64,000 bases of DNA from Antennarius striatus (lineage: Eukaryota; Chordata; Actinopteri; Lophiiformes; Antennariidae), in the NCBI RefSeq assembly GCF_040054535.1, contig NC_090780.1:12304501-12368500 (forward strand), given 5' to 3'. A program made the translations under genes and the position numbers. Under the pieces are notes generated by a model. That model was not told where the DNA came from. It searched no databases and saw only the letters and a list, made by a program, of their open reading frames with translations. Positions 47,401 through 60,129 of this stretch are shown in pieces; positions within the stretch are counted from its first letter, which is position 1, and each line of letters begins with the position of its first letter.

Positions 47401-50400
47401 AGACCGCTACCCAACAACACGTCAGTACACTGAGTTATGGAGTGGCGGGGGGGATTGGTTTCATGAAACACGTAATATTTGTTAGTTTTGACATGTAAAT
47501 ATCAACACAGCGTACGAATTGGATTCAAATATGTTGTTTTTAATCATTTTGAAACAACTCTAGCTTTTTTTTTGTCATACACGTTAAATAAAAAGTATAT
47601 ATCTGTAGCATGTACCCCCTTAAATAAATGAAAAGTAGTCTGTTCTTCAAGCCCTACTGCTCGGATGTGATGTAGAAGCGTCGCTCCGAGTTTCCTCTAA
47701 AGTTATTGACGCCTGTGGGAATATCTGTCATTCAGCAGGTCTTCTTCTGTAGTGATTGAATCAGTCAGTCAGTCATTTTCTTAACCCGCTTAATCCGCTT
47801 TCTGTTCAAAATTTCATGCTTGAATGAATACGCATAAATGGGTGGCATGACATATTGTTTTTTTATTCATGCAGAACATTTTAATAACTTTTATATATAA
47901 TTTAGTCAGTTAACTCATCATATTATTGTGTTATTATATTATAAATGTGTTTTTATAGAGCAGGATAATACCTTTTTTCAATCTGTCATGTCATAGTTCA
48001 AATAATCTCAAATAATGTCTCTTACCAGGACCTTTTTTCCCCTCTGTAATCTCCCGGTGAAAGTGATTTGATGAAGATGCTCCTGACAAAAGCAGTGTTA
48101 CATTCTGTGCTAAATATACACTGACTGGCATTTAAATATCCAGCGGACTCCACCTCTGGCTGGCCTCTATTTTACATAAACGTGAAAAAACACCCCACCA
48201 CAGGGTTTTTCCTACTTTTACTTTAGAATAAATTGATTGTTATTATTTAGTCTTTGACATATACCAATAAAGACAAATTTGAGTCTACGGTATATAGGTG
48301 CATTATCAGATGACAGCTTATTGTGGCTTCCTATGGATTTGAGCAGTGGATATTTACAATTTCCTCTGGGATTATTAAAGTATCTATTTCAAAATGAATT
48401 AATGAAAATTACATAAATAACTTGTAAACTGATCCTTAACAATTCAATTTTCTCATAATCCTCAGGTAATGAATACAATAAAATATAGCTGAGCTGTGAG
48501 CACCTTTTGGAGACATAAGCCGTTCTTTTTTACTCAGTAATATAAAATTACAATATGGTGAGAGGTGTCAGGTTTTTAGGTGTCAGTGTTGGGAGACTAT
48601 TTCCCTGCAAATACTTGTACATCAATAAAAATCACTTAAAACCGTAACTTCACAAATGTGTTGAGATATTCTTTGATATATGATATGTGTAAAGAAACAT
48701 TTTGCATGAAAGCCACTCAATTCCTGAAGACGTAAAGACAACATGAAGTAATCCTTATGCCAATAAATAACATTTACTTTATAGGGACTTGTGGATGCCT
48801 ATAATTGTACTATTTGTTTGCATTTTTAAAGTATTGAATCATAACCTCTTTCAAGAGGTGGGAAGGGAAACTTGACTTTTTGCTGATAGTTTTGTTGAAT
48901 TAGTTATTTTACCGAGGAGTTAATGGCTTAAGTTTCTGTGCTGTGTGCATCTGCTGTAAAAAAAATAATCCAAAACTTTTTCCCCATACACAATTGACCT
49001 TATCGCTTTTTTTCTTATTCAAATACAATCTTCACAACTAAAAGATTTTTTAAAGTTGATTCTTGATTTTGTTTCTATATTTTGTTTAAAAAAACAGAAA
49101 AAGCTTAGAATGTTGTTCATTGTGTTAGCAAAGCCAGAAGCCGGAGCCAGAGGGTGGGTGGTTGCTGAGTCAATTTTTTTTGTTTTGTTTTAACCCCAAT
49201 ACTGGAATTCACCTCATGGTCTTGTATATTATTACAGCTTTGTGAAAGTAAACAACAGCCAGTTTTCTAACTGCTGTGTCTGCAGACTCAGCTGGAAAAG
49301 GTACTTGCCTTGAGGTAAGAAAAGCACACTGTCTTGCACCGCATAAAATGATTTCATGGAAGCAATAAAGTGGAGTGGATTTTGGCTCAGACATCTTTAT
49401 CCTCTTAGGAGAATAATATCAACGACAGCTTTACGGAAACCCCTTTCCCATGAAAACATTGATCACTTCTCTCTTAACTTCAATCATCCCTCATTAGCTG
49501 GCACACACTGATACACACATTTCACATTCCACCAATTGTTAGACTTGGCAATTTCCTATGCAGGTGGCTAATTTCCTCACAAGTGAAGGTCAGGAACATT
49601 TTTTGCTTTCCCTTGGTGAAATTGGTCATGTCAGCTTGTATTCCTGTTGACATCCTTTGCCACTTAGCTGAACTGTCTTTATAAGAAATACATCTTCTTA
49701 ACTTGGTTAATAAGTATGTGAGGCAATATTTGATGTCGCTGAGAACAGATTAGCTCCCATATCTTCTCAGCATTTCAGGTTGGATTACTGCTCAGCCCAA
49801 AGCAAAACTCCACATAGCGGCATCATGATACAAACCATTAAACAAATATTATATAATAAAAACATGTCTACACAAATAGTCTTAACTTTGGATGTCAGAA
49901 ATCAATTTTTTACAGGTTTACAGGTGTCCAGAGTCGATCCCAGTACATAATGTGCTCAGTACAGTCAGGACAGGTTGTATGTTCATCAGTTATCATGTAC
50001 AAATAAACACCACTATTCAGATCTGTGGTCAACTTAAGAGTTACCAGTTCACATTTGCATGGAGATTCTTTTACTGTGGAGTGATAGTGCTAACCACTGT
50101 ACTGCTGGGAGTGAGAAATGGATAGTGTTTTTTCTAAAAAAAATTTGCACTATTATGAAAAATAAATGCCAATCAAGATAGGCTACAACCATTCATGAAC
50201 ATCTCATGCTTCACCATGATGCTCAATTGTATTGATATTCAGATATGTATTTGGAGGGCTCCATATGTAGTGTGTAACGGTGTGATATAAGACAGGAGTT
50301 GTCTCTTTTTTAGCTTAGGAGGTGGAGTTTTGGAAACATTCAAATGGAATCCTTCCATCCATGAAGGTTTTTATCAGGTTAAAAAATTAATAAATCCACA

Positions 50401-50490
50401 TTCAACACGGAAGTCAAAACTTTTGTTGATTCCTCAAAGAATTAATGATATCTGAAAATGCTGGGTGCAGTTTTTCCATTCAAAGAATTG
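47401..50490. other. hyal2-tusc2 intergenic region
   Basis: AT-rich, no gene recognised. A LINE-tail scrap lies at 47758-47800 (ACCCGCTTAATCCGC) and a Rex1-type tail at 48357-48388 (TTTCCTCTGGGATTATTAAA then GTATCTAT). Short open frames near 49209 and 49892 have no identifiable domains. Confidence 0.5.
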
Positions 50491-50497
50491 GGAGATA

Positions 50498-51038
50498 CAC
50501 TGCCCGACCGAAAAAAAAAGTCACTCTAATATTTCATGGGACTGCCTGTAGCTTTGATTGCGGCGCGCATTTGCCGCGGCATTGTTTCGACAACCTCGTA
50601 CAACATCACAGCATTTATTTCTGTCCAGAATTGCATCAATTTTTGGCCGAGTTCTTGTATTGACGATAGGAGTCAAACCACTCTGCAAGGTCTTCTCCAG
50701 CACATCCCATAGACTTTGAATTGGGTTAAGCTCAGGACTGTGGGGGCCAATTGATGTGTCAAAATGATTCCTCACGCTCCCTGGACCACTCTTTCACAAT
50801 TAGAGTCCGATAAATTTTGGCATTGTTGTCCTGGAATATGATTGTGTCATCCGGGAGAAAAAATCCATTTATGGGATAGCCTGGTCATTCAGTACATTCA
50901 GATACTCAGATGACTTAATTTTTTTGCTGAATAACATTGCTGAGACTAGACTTGACCAACCGAAGCAAGCCCTGATCACAACCCTGCAATTTGCTTATTG
51001 AAACCCAAACAGTGACTTTTTTTTTGGGCCGGGCAGTG
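50498..51038 (-). mobile_element. Tc1/mariner transposon, internally deleted
   Basis: Ends CACTGCCCGACCGAAAAAAA and its near reverse complement, flanked by TA (50496-50497, 51039-51040). The minus frame 50521-50775 keeps the end of a transposase, with SPELNPIQSLWDVLEK, the region of the last catalytic acid in this superfamily. The N-terminal half is missing or scrambled at 541 bp (full elements are usually over 1.2 kb). Confidence 0.92.
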
Positions 51039-51819
51039 TATTATTCATTAGTAATGAGGCATAACAAATATTTACTGAATTTTCTGATGTGTTAAGAGGC
51101 TTCTGGTTTCTACACCCTTTACCTGCATATAATATCTATTTTCGCCGTTTTAACAATGATTGCCAAATGCAGCATGTCCATCGATTATTTGCCCTCCATT
51201 ATGATTCCCATTACAATAATTTGATGCATAAATAAAAAAGGACAATGACACAGTTCATCTTATCAATTTGTAATTAAAAAAGAAACAGTTATAATAAATT
51301 ACAAGTGAAATGTTGTATGCCAAAGCAGCAAAGGAAACAACAGCATCTCTCACTAGACTCACTGCTGTGTTCGTGTGTGGCTCATTGAAGCCAGTCCATC
51401 CAACATCAAAAAAGTCCACTTGTGATTTTGTGGGCCACTGATTGTCTCCTCCCTAGGCTCAAGGGCAGCTCCTGTTCCATGCACAACAAAGCAACTCAGG
51501 ATGGCATCAAATCAAAATAAAATGTGCACTTAAAATCTGCTGCTCCAGACATGACTGAAAAAGGGAAGAGCTGATCACATCCTCGGAGTCCCCAACATTC
51601 AACAAGAATGCCAGCAAACGACCCGCAGCAAAGAATTCATGACTCCGTTATATTTCATTGTGTGTCTGCACACAAAGTCACACTTACATGCATACAAACG
51701 ATGATACGTTAACCCAGGAGGTCTGACCAACTTGGCACCTGTCTAGGTCTCCACTGCTGACCCATTTGGTGTGTAACTGCACACAAGCCAAAAAACTGAT
51801 GACATGCAGAGGCTGAGTG

Positions 51820-51855
51820 CAAATGTGGACATTTGAAGCCAAATGTCCACATTTG
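51820..51855. repeat. 16-bp perfect hairpin in tusc2 3'UTR
   Basis: CAAATGTGGACATTTG (51820-51835) pairs perfectly with 51840-51855 across a four-base loop. It lies about 90 bases past the tusc2 stop codon. A second, competing hairpin can form from GAAGCC (51835-51840) and GGCTTC (51856-51861), enclosing an AAATG/CATTT stem. Confidence 0.9.
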
Positions 51856-51945
51856 GGCTTCATCAATGTGTCAAGAGATCATCTTATTTTAAAACACAGG
51901 ACGTTGTTGACACTTTTCACTGTCAGAGACGCTCCTCAAATGTCA

Positions 51946-52755
51946 TCAGGCTTCACAAAGAACAACTGGGAAATCTACATGGATGCAGGGGTGGTCCAGC
52001 TTTATAATTCCCTGAAAAGAAATAAGTGAATACAACTATTAAGATGCATATTTAGATAAGTGTTGTTGGGCAAAGCTATGGCATGGGAATTCTAATGTCC
52101 TTGCCTGAGGCGTTAGGTTTTTATGAATCCTCTTCAGCTTTGCTTTTTTTCGACCATTTTTAGTCACAATTGTCTCTTCATAAAATTCATGGGCCAAGTC
52201 GCCATCTTCATCGAAGTACAAAGAACTGCAAAAGAAAAACATTTACAGGTACAAACCATCAGTGGTTGATGATATTACAGGTTTTTTCCACATAATTGAG
52301 ATGTGACTTTGCATTATTATTATGAGAAATACAAATACTGCATAACAAAATGTTAAATGAATATCGATATATGCACATACTAAGTTTAATGGCATAAAAT
52401 TCAAATTAGAGTAGATACATGATGACAAAGGGAAAGGATTGCTCTGTACAGAAGTTGTTTATATGAGAGAAGCTAAGATCACATCAGCTAAGATGCAGTG
52501 AAAAAAACCACTTTGCTTACACCAGGTTGGGTCACATAATGACATGAACAATGACTATAGAGCAGAAGGATACCATTGACTGACCAAAGTATCTGCCCAT
52601 ATTTACCTTCGTCGAGTAAACACGAAAGGTGTTGCAGTAGGGTAGCTTCGACCTCTTGCCAGGGTCGGCTCAACTCCATCTTTGGTTGGATCATCTGTGC
52701 TACCTGAACCAGAAAAAGGCCAAAATCCTCTGGACTTGGAGCCGCTGCCACCCAT
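51946..52755 (-). CDS. tusc2: Tumor suppressor candidate 2 (FUS1)
   Basis: Small N-myristoylated protein associated with mitochondria, calcium handling and growth suppression. Exons on the minus strand: 52607-52755, 52105-52225 and 51946-52011, 336 nt (111 residues; human 110). MGGSGSKSRGFWPF supplies the glycine-2 myristoylation site. The core LYFDEDGDLAHEFYEETIVT and the following KNGRKKAKLKRIHKNLTPQ are nearly identical to human. The final exon, GIIKLDHPCIHVDFPVVLCE plus A, matches the human C-terminus. Intron 2 uses a GC donor (CAG followed by GCAAGG) instead of GT. Reading through that donor gives an unrelated tail, which supports the splice. I chose the ATG at 52755 by homology; an in-frame upstream ATG at 52788 lies before the acceptor at 52780-52782 and is excluded. 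Confidence 0.95.
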
Positions 52756-53500
52756 CTTCAGCCGCAGCACATTATTTTCCTGGGTCACAGGAGTGCTACA
52801 AGGGAAAAGTAACGCATGAAAAAGGCAAATCTTTCAGAAAATACAATCCAAAAAACAGCAATAAAAACGAATTCGGTTTAAGATGGACGTAGCAAGCATT
52901 CATTTGTAGGAAGGTCGAATAATATTTTTCAAAAGCACAACTCACAACCCCCCCCCCAAAAAAAAAACCAACAACACAAAAAAACAAACAAACAATAAAA
53001 ACAAGGACACAGGATGGAGATTCCCAGACAACTGTCCTCCAAGAATATTTAAATGTAGAAAATAGCAGAACAGCTCCATGACAGATGGTGTTATATATTC
53101 AGAGAAGGCCAACTCAAGTCGTCCATCTCTTGCAATTTATGAATAATCCGCTTTGAATACAATATTAATATTTGGACATTTAAAAAATAAATAACACATT
53201 AGCTCAGTTTAAACTCTGGAGGGCTCGGTAACATTAGGTCTACCGGGTAAGTGATAATCTACCGTGCTAAATTTTTTGATAATATCCCAAACTATTGAGA
53301 AATGATCCCTGCTTTCCTGTCTGGCCGTGACTGTTAGCATTACATTCAGCAGTAGGCAGCTAGCACTCTGCTATTAGCATTAGCCAGGTCAACATGTTTT
53401 TAGCTGTGGTACAAAATTACGTGTAACATAACTAACCCTTCCAAAGGCCAACGCTAGCAAATTAATGATTGTCATTAAACTTCAAAGGTTGATATCTTAC

Positions 53501-53690
53501 CTAAAGTGTCGTTTTGTGTGTTCGTAGAAATGAAATGTTACTTGATGAATTTTTCTTGGTCGCTATATGGAACAAGCAAACCCTGTGAAAGACACTGGAC
53601 CGCTACCGGTTCATGCTAACTGACTGGATTCTTCTCAGGCTTTTATCAGGCAGCTGTTGAGGAGTGATACTGAGCTACCGCCACCGTGCG
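53501..53690 (-). promoter_or_regulatory. tusc2 non-coding exon 1 and promoter
   Basis: A donor TTTAG followed by GTAAGAT lies near 53495-53501, and the coding exon begins at 52779 after GTGACCCAG. The first exon therefore ends near 53502. CpGs near 53600-53690 fit a promoter. Confidence 0.45.
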
Positions 53691-53911
53691 GACAGGAGTG
53701 GAAAGAACAACTTTAAATCCATTGGAACGGCAACGCCTGCCAGGATCCAAATGCACAAGATTTAATTCTATGAGTAGTGTTGCAGATTCTTCTGCCACCA
53801 GTATTGCACACTACAGCAAATGTACTGTAAATATGTTCAAAAAATTTGATATATCCATAAATGAAGTGTAATGTACTTCTTATAAAGTAGTTCTACTTCC
53901 ATTTTACACAC

Positions 53912-55298
53912 GTGTACTCTGTCTTACTGCAGCTAACTTTCATTCCTCTCCTTTCTAGGACAAATCTCCACCTCTCTAGCTTTCCCCCCACCTTTCAATG
54001 CTCTCACTGCAGATCACAATGTCATCTGCAAACATCATAGTCCATGGAGATTCCTGTCTAACCTCGTCTGTCAGCCTGTCCATCACCATAGCGAACAAGA
54101 AGAGGCTCAGAGCTGATTCCTAATGCAGTCCCACCTCCACCTTGAACTCCTCTGTCACACCTACAGCACACCTCACCACTGTCTTACAGTCCTCATACAT
54201 GTTCTGCACCGCTCTAACATACTTCTTTGCCACTCCAGACTTCCTCATACAATACCACATTTCCTCTCTGGGAACCCTGTCATAAGCTTTCTCCAGATCT
54301 ACAAAAACACAGTGAAGCTCCCTCTGGCCTTCTCTGTACTTCTCTGTCAACATCCTCAAAGCAAATACTGCATCTGTAGTACTCTTTTTTGGCATGAAAC
54401 CATACTGCTGCTCACAAATGCTCACTTCCGCCCTTAATCAATTTCCTCCGGGATTAATAAAGTATCTATCTAGTCTAGCTTCCACTACTCTTTCCCATTA
54501 CTTCATTGTATGGCGCATCAGCTTTATTCCTCTGTAGTTGCCACAACTCTGCATGTCTCCCTTGTTCTTAAAAATGGGCACCAGCACACTTCTCCTCCAT
54601 TCCTCAGGCATCTTCTCACTATCTAAGATCCTGTTGAACAACCCAGTCAGAAACTCTACTGCCACCTCTCCTAGACACTTCCAAACCTCTACAGGTGTAC
54701 CATCAGGACCGACTGCTTTTCCACTTTTCATCCTCTTCAATGCCCTCCTCACTTCATCCTAGTTAATCTTTGTTACATCCTGGTCCACAACAGTCACCTC
54801 TTCTAGTCTTTGTTCTCTCTCATTTTCCACGTTCAATAACTCTTCAAAGTACTCTTTCCATCTTTCCATCACACTACTGGCACCTGTCAATAGACTTCCA
54901 TCCCTATCCTTAATCACCCTAACCCGCTGCACGTCCTTCCCATCTCTGTCTCTCTGTCTTGCTAACCGGTATAGATCAGTCTCTCCCTCCTTACTGTCCA
55001 ACCTAGCATACAAGTCATCATAAGCCCCTTGTTTGGCCTTTGCTACCTCTACCTTCACCTTACGCTGCATCTCCCTGTACTCCTGTCTACTCTCCTCAGT
55101 CCTCTCAGTGTCCCACTTCCTCTTGGCTAACCTCTTTCTCTGTATACACTCCTGTACCTCCTCATTCCACCACCAAGTCTCCTTATCTACTTTCCTTCCT
55201 ACCTGTCTCCCTGATCACATTAGCTTTGGTTGTCCAGTCATCTGGGAGCACCTCCTGACCACCCAGAGCCTGTCTTAACTCCGTCCTAAGACTATTAT
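53912..55298 (-). mobile_element. RTE-clade LINE, copy 2 (3'-truncated relic)
   Basis: Same family and orientation as copy 1. It keeps the catalytic box as FADD (54021-54032), FVDLEKAYDRVPREEMW (about 54270), NKGDMQSCGNYRGIKLM (about 54510-54560) and a further upstream region, AKAKQGAYDDLYARLDSKEG (to 55070), that is missing from copy 1. Frames are broken and the 3' end is absent left of 53912. Confidence 0.85.
54437..54472 (+). mobile_element. 36-bp Rex1 tail inserted in RTE copy 2
   Basis: ATCAATTTCCTCCGGGATTA followed by ATAAAGTATCTATCTA interrupts the RTE sequence CCTTA/GTCTAGC. The uninterrupted site is present in RTE copy 1 (16079-16090), so the inserted segment is defined to the base. 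It is the extreme 3' end of a Rex1-like LINE. Confidence 0.85.
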
Positions 55299-55432
55299 AT
55301 AACAGCACTATTATATATGCATTTTGACTTTTCTATATAAACAATATTGCAGGTCAAACAAAAGCCTGTCAAACTTATAACTGTCTGTGGAACAAAAAAT
55401 GATAATAACATCAAATGTTTTATCATCTTCAG

Positions 55433-55504
55433 TTTATTAGATAATTTGAATGGATTACACTGTTGCACATTTTAATTTTCCCAAATCCATTTCAAAGATT
55501 TATT
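55433..55504 (-). other. rassf1 polyadenylation signals
   Basis: Two minus-strand AATAAA motifs, at 55499-55504 and 55433-55438, about 380 and 445 bases past the stop codon. Either could be used. Confidence 0.55.
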
Positions 55505-55881
55505 AAAGTGCTTCTCTTTCAAAAAGACTTCATAAATTTTACATAAATCTAAATATTACATGACAGATGACCAAAAACAATAAAGTAGTTTTTAATACCA
55601 CTATAAATAATCCTCCTCAGCAGCATGCTATTCCCCAAGAGTTGTATCCAAATCCATTGCAAGACAACATATCTTTTCCTCAATCACTGTCTCTATTTGT
55701 AGAATATTAGCAGAGCCAAAGCTGTTAAGTTGTTCAAATTAATTGTAACAGCAGCATTCCAGTTTCATAAACAACATTTCATTAAACTCATTCGTTCCCT
55801 TTTACATTGCGATCAGTGATTCTTCAAAGTGACGGAATGTTCTTCATGATTTAAAATGAAATTTATTTCAAGAAAACAACC

Positions 55882-58800
55882 TCAAACAGGAGTATTAATC
55901 TTTGCCATGGCCTGCTTCATCAAGTCCCTAGCAGAAGCATAGCGCTTCATGATCTGCCGCACATGCGCTTCTTCTTCACGCTTGAGGATTCGCAGAAAGT
56001 TGCACAGCTCAGGGAAACTAAATGCATCCCACTGTAGGAAAGAGAGATTTCAAATTAAAAGATATACTGAGAATATATTAGATTTTTTCAGTTTATGTTC
56101 AAATATGTGTCACTTGAAGTGAATCATCCAAGACAAATGAAAACTTACATTTACGTCTCCTGTCTCATTCTCTTTTAAAAACAGGCTCCAGGTTTTTTCA
56201 CTGGGGCCAGCACATAAGCGCAGGAAGAGGGGACGCTCATCAATGGACAGTTTTCGCATGCACACTAAAAGAAATAAAATTCAACTTTGAGAATTTAAAT
56301 CTATACCCGATTTTCTTTCAACGCAGGCAACCTGGAAGAGCCTACCTTGACCATGTCTCTCACTGCGTTCAAACAGGGCGAACTTAGCTGGGTTATCCAC
56401 CACAGTGAACTTGTTGAGCAATGCCTCAATCACTTCTTGCACACAAGTGTGGGAGCTTATGTGGAGATGCTTGACAGTATCTTTGGGAAGGTAGAAAGAT
56501 GTCCGCCGTCTCATCCGTCTGCCCATCTGATCTTCCACCTGTGTGGGGCCCAGGCTCTGGGGGGTAGGGAGGGAGATGGGACGCACTAACTGGAAATGGA
56601 CTTTGATGAAACCAGTGTAGGACCCATCTTTATTCTGCAAGACAGACAGATTTAAATTGTAAGAATGTAAGAAACTGTTTCACACAATATCTGAAAATCT
56701 GAAAAATATCCATTCATAAACTTAAAAAATAATTGAAATACTTATTTTTATCAATTTATTTGTTACTCACAATGACCATGCAGAGATTGCTGTCAGTTTG
56801 TGCGTTATATTCCATGACCTTGTGTTGAACTTCACTAACGGTCATCTCCTGTTTGTACCAATCAACCTGTTCATCCTGACAAAATAAAAGAGCAGGTAAA
56901 TTTGCAGGAAACGGCCGAATATGATCAAATTTCAAGATTAAAAGTAAATGGGACAGAACACGTATACGTAAATAAAGCATGATCATTTCAAGCTTTCTGT
57001 AATTATAAAACAAACATGTGATTAAATGTTATGAACCAAAAGGTGTAAAAATACACTTGACGCCTTCAGGACTGATGAATTATGTTGCCAATCTTTTGCT
57101 TTTGTGAAAGTAAAAAATTCATACTGTATGTAGTAAAATATCGTTCCAGCACTGAACCACCACTGCCATTCTGACTGCCCAAAATTTTCACTTGTTCCAC
57201 TCTCCCATTATCTGAGCATCATTTCTGTGTTTCAAGTGTTTTGTGAACATCACCCTGCAAGAGAATCTCACAAAGATGACTGGAGGACAGAATATCTCCA
57301 GAGGGATCAGCTCCAATTATCCTAGTTATTGTTTACTAAGCCACTGTTGATGTGTTGGCACATATTTAAAAAAACATTTTAAGTTTTTCATAATACATAA
57401 ATCATCATCACAATTCCACCTATAGCTTCATTTTTGAATAATTCACTATTCAGCTGCTTTCACACAATGCATCTATATAGCCTGGGGCTTAGAAAATCTT
57501 GAATAAATAATCAACAAAACAACTAATCAATTAAAAATGGTAAACTTTCAGTCAACCAAGTCTTAAAGTTTGGTTTATATGACCAATAACTGTGGCTATG
57601 ACCAGAAAAGTGAAGGGAGAGAGAATTACAATCATAAAACCTACTGTATGTGAAAGTATTCTTTGTCTTAGTTGCCTTCATTTCAAGATAGTGACATGTG
57701 CTTCAGTGATGTGTTACTCAAACATAAAGTACTTGGTTAACTTTAGGTTGGTTGAATGAGAGCAAACAAAGACAAAAATGAAAGGTGCAACAAAGACAGG
57801 TTTACCCTTCTTCCTAATGACACATACTGTCATTATGTTGGTGAGATATTTTCATTACTCTAAGATGAAAAAACTGCAAAGCAGTCCCTGAAATTTGTGC
57901 TTCTATTGGCAGATTCTTTGTGGTTCTGAAATAAAGCCAGTTGTTAAATTATCGCCTGCCCTAAGCTCTATCCTACAGGACTTCCTGTACAGATGTATTC
58001 AGGTAGTAAAACCAGCTACCGAAGGACATATGAAACATTACTGGTTCAGTCTGGTTTACATTATATGCCTTTAGTTCCAGTCCTTGACTATTTTTAAAAA
58101 AAAATAACAGTAAAATAAAGGCTGCTCTCTGTTTCCTTCTGCATGTTATGTGACTGAAGCTTTGGTTCTCACCACATTTGTGTCCTGCTCAATGGAGTGG
58201 ATAGGAAACTCATTCTGGTCTATAAACACACTACCATCTGCGCTGCAGTCCAGCTGGATGAACGGTTGGCAGCGATAGTGACAAGTATAACTGCAGTCTG
58301 ACAGAAGGAGAAAGAGAGACGAAAGAAGCATGTTCCTCATTAGACGGAACACATTTGGCATTGTCAGTTAGGGTGTGGTGAGTGATCACATGGAGCCCAT
58401 TGGTTTGAATTGGTTCAGTTAACTGTTCTGATATACCGTCTCCTAAAAACACAAGGCTCCATGTGTAATGTGAGCTACAAAATGTTGTTGTTGTTACATA
58501 GTGAAATTAGTATTCTACATTTAACGAGTAGAGTTAAAGTAATGTTGAGTTCAAATACTAAAGATAAGCAATAAGCAAAAGTTTTTTCTGTGCCCAGGAT
58601 TTTTCTGTGCCAACATGAATCTTTCCAGACCTTCCTACAGATTAGGACAAAGTCTGTGATAAAATTCCTCAGGAAAGGAAAAATAACATGGGCATCCTGC
58701 ATCCTAGTCAGTCTTGAAAGTGTAGTCTACATGATGGCTCTGAGACCTGAATAAACAACACGAAGTAACAGAGCTGATTTAAGATATTCCTGGAACAAAC

Positions 58801-59353
58801 TATTTCCTAAAGAGATTAAATAGCTAGAATTTCTCTAAATTTTAGTTAGGAGCCCAGTTCTGCCAGTGGTGTTGGTAGGACACAATTAGTGTCTGTACAT
58901 TTTCATTTTGATTATCAGTTGACAGATTTATGACAGTCTGTAAATAACAATCAAACAAAAAATAGTGTGGGTGATCACATGACCTCTTTCAATTCTCTTT
59001 TGCACAGTTTAAATTTTGGAATATTAGATATCACACATATTCACATGCAGAAGGTACTCACTGGCACAGCGTAAACTTTGCTTGTACAGACCCCAGATGA
59101 ATTCCCCACACAGGTCACACCAGGTGAGATGGGTGTGACTCAAAGGTCGGAGGTCATGACCTGTTCCAGCCTCTCCAGTCCGACGCTGCGGCGCCTCGAT
59201 GCTGACATTACCTCCGACCATACGAACCACGCGGAGCTGGCTCGGCTGCCCTGGGCTTGCAGGTGGCATGTGTGTGTGTGCCACCTGAGCAGCCAGCTCG
59301 ATGGTATCATTTACACTGAGGTCCTTCAACTCAATTAACTCACATTTTGACAT
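55882..59353 (-). CDS. rassf1: Ras association domain family 1, isoform A type
   Basis: Cytoplasmic, microtubule-linked scaffold that binds Hippo kinases and Ras-like GTPases. Exons on the minus strand: 59062-59353, 58173-58297, 56771-56875, 56346-56634, 56149-56264 and 55882-56031, 1077 nt (358 residues; human RASSF1A 340). An N-terminal C1 zinc finger spans the first junction: HTHLTWCDLCGEFIW, LRCANCSYTCHYRCQ, then LDC, with the Cys/His pattern intact. The RA domain contains NKDGSYTGFIKV, RRRTSFYLPKD, HLHISSHT, EVIEALLNKF and KFALFERSERHGQ. The C-terminal SARAH region is WDAFSFPELCNFLRILKREE through RQIMKRYASARDLM. The start MSKCELIELKDL parallels human MSGEPELIELREL. The region between the start and the C1 domain is longer than in human. 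No separate C-type first exon was recognised in the introns. Confidence 0.96.
56876..58172 (-). other. rassf1 intron 2
   Basis: 1.3-kb AT-rich intron. Mammals start the shorter RASSF1C transcript in the corresponding area, but I see neither a CpG-rich stretch nor a matching exon here. Confidence 0.5.
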
Positions 59354-59954
59354 CCTGTTCTTAATGGAGATGCTGACATGTCAGTGCCCACTAGCTGGTT
59401 TGGATGTACATCCACCACTGAGAGGGGACAACTTTACCATGAGCAACTTCATATTCTCACAGCTCTCACATCCTTGTCTGATGAAACAGTGGTTGGACAA
59501 AAAAAAAAACCCCCACACCATCAGTTTTTGAGTTGTTCAAATCCAGATTGGTGTGTGTCTGTGTGTGGAAGACAGCTGGCCGCTAGGATTTAGGAGCTGC
59601 AAGAGAGTTCAACAAAAACAAATTAGTATTGCTTAAAAAGCTGCAATTCAAGCAATAAATTCATGATCATAAAATCACTATTTCTGCTACAGTATTGGTT
59701 TTCACAGCTGGAAAGATAAAAGATTATCATTTGTTATCTGATGCCGCAATTCACAAGATTATTATAAATGTGGGTCAAAACGATGAGCATAATCCTATAC
59801 AATCCCAGGACAACTTGTACTGATGGCTGTAAATTTTACATGACACATTTAAACAAGTAATATTATTTAAAAAATGGTGACGAGACAGTGCAAACAGAAA
59901 AATATCTTCATGTCTTCACATAACTGTAAATAATATCATGTATGCATTAATGCT

Positions 59955-60035
59955 GCCATTTTTAGACTTAGACTTCTTTTTATTGTCATTGCAGAAACTC
60001 AGAACAGTGAATGTTGCAACGAAATGTCGTTACTT
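59955..60035 (-). repeat. Fish LINE/SINE tail fragment
   Basis: ACTTCTTTTTATTGTCATTG and GCAACGAAATGTCGTTAC occur in order, as in the 3' end of a common fish non-LTR repeat. Confidence 0.45.
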
Positions 60036-60129
60036 GGCAACCGGTATACACAACCATTTTTTTGCTGTTTTATATCCCACTTCAAAGCGGGGACATCTTG
60101 TAATTGTCAGTGTTTGTCCGTTTGTTCAT

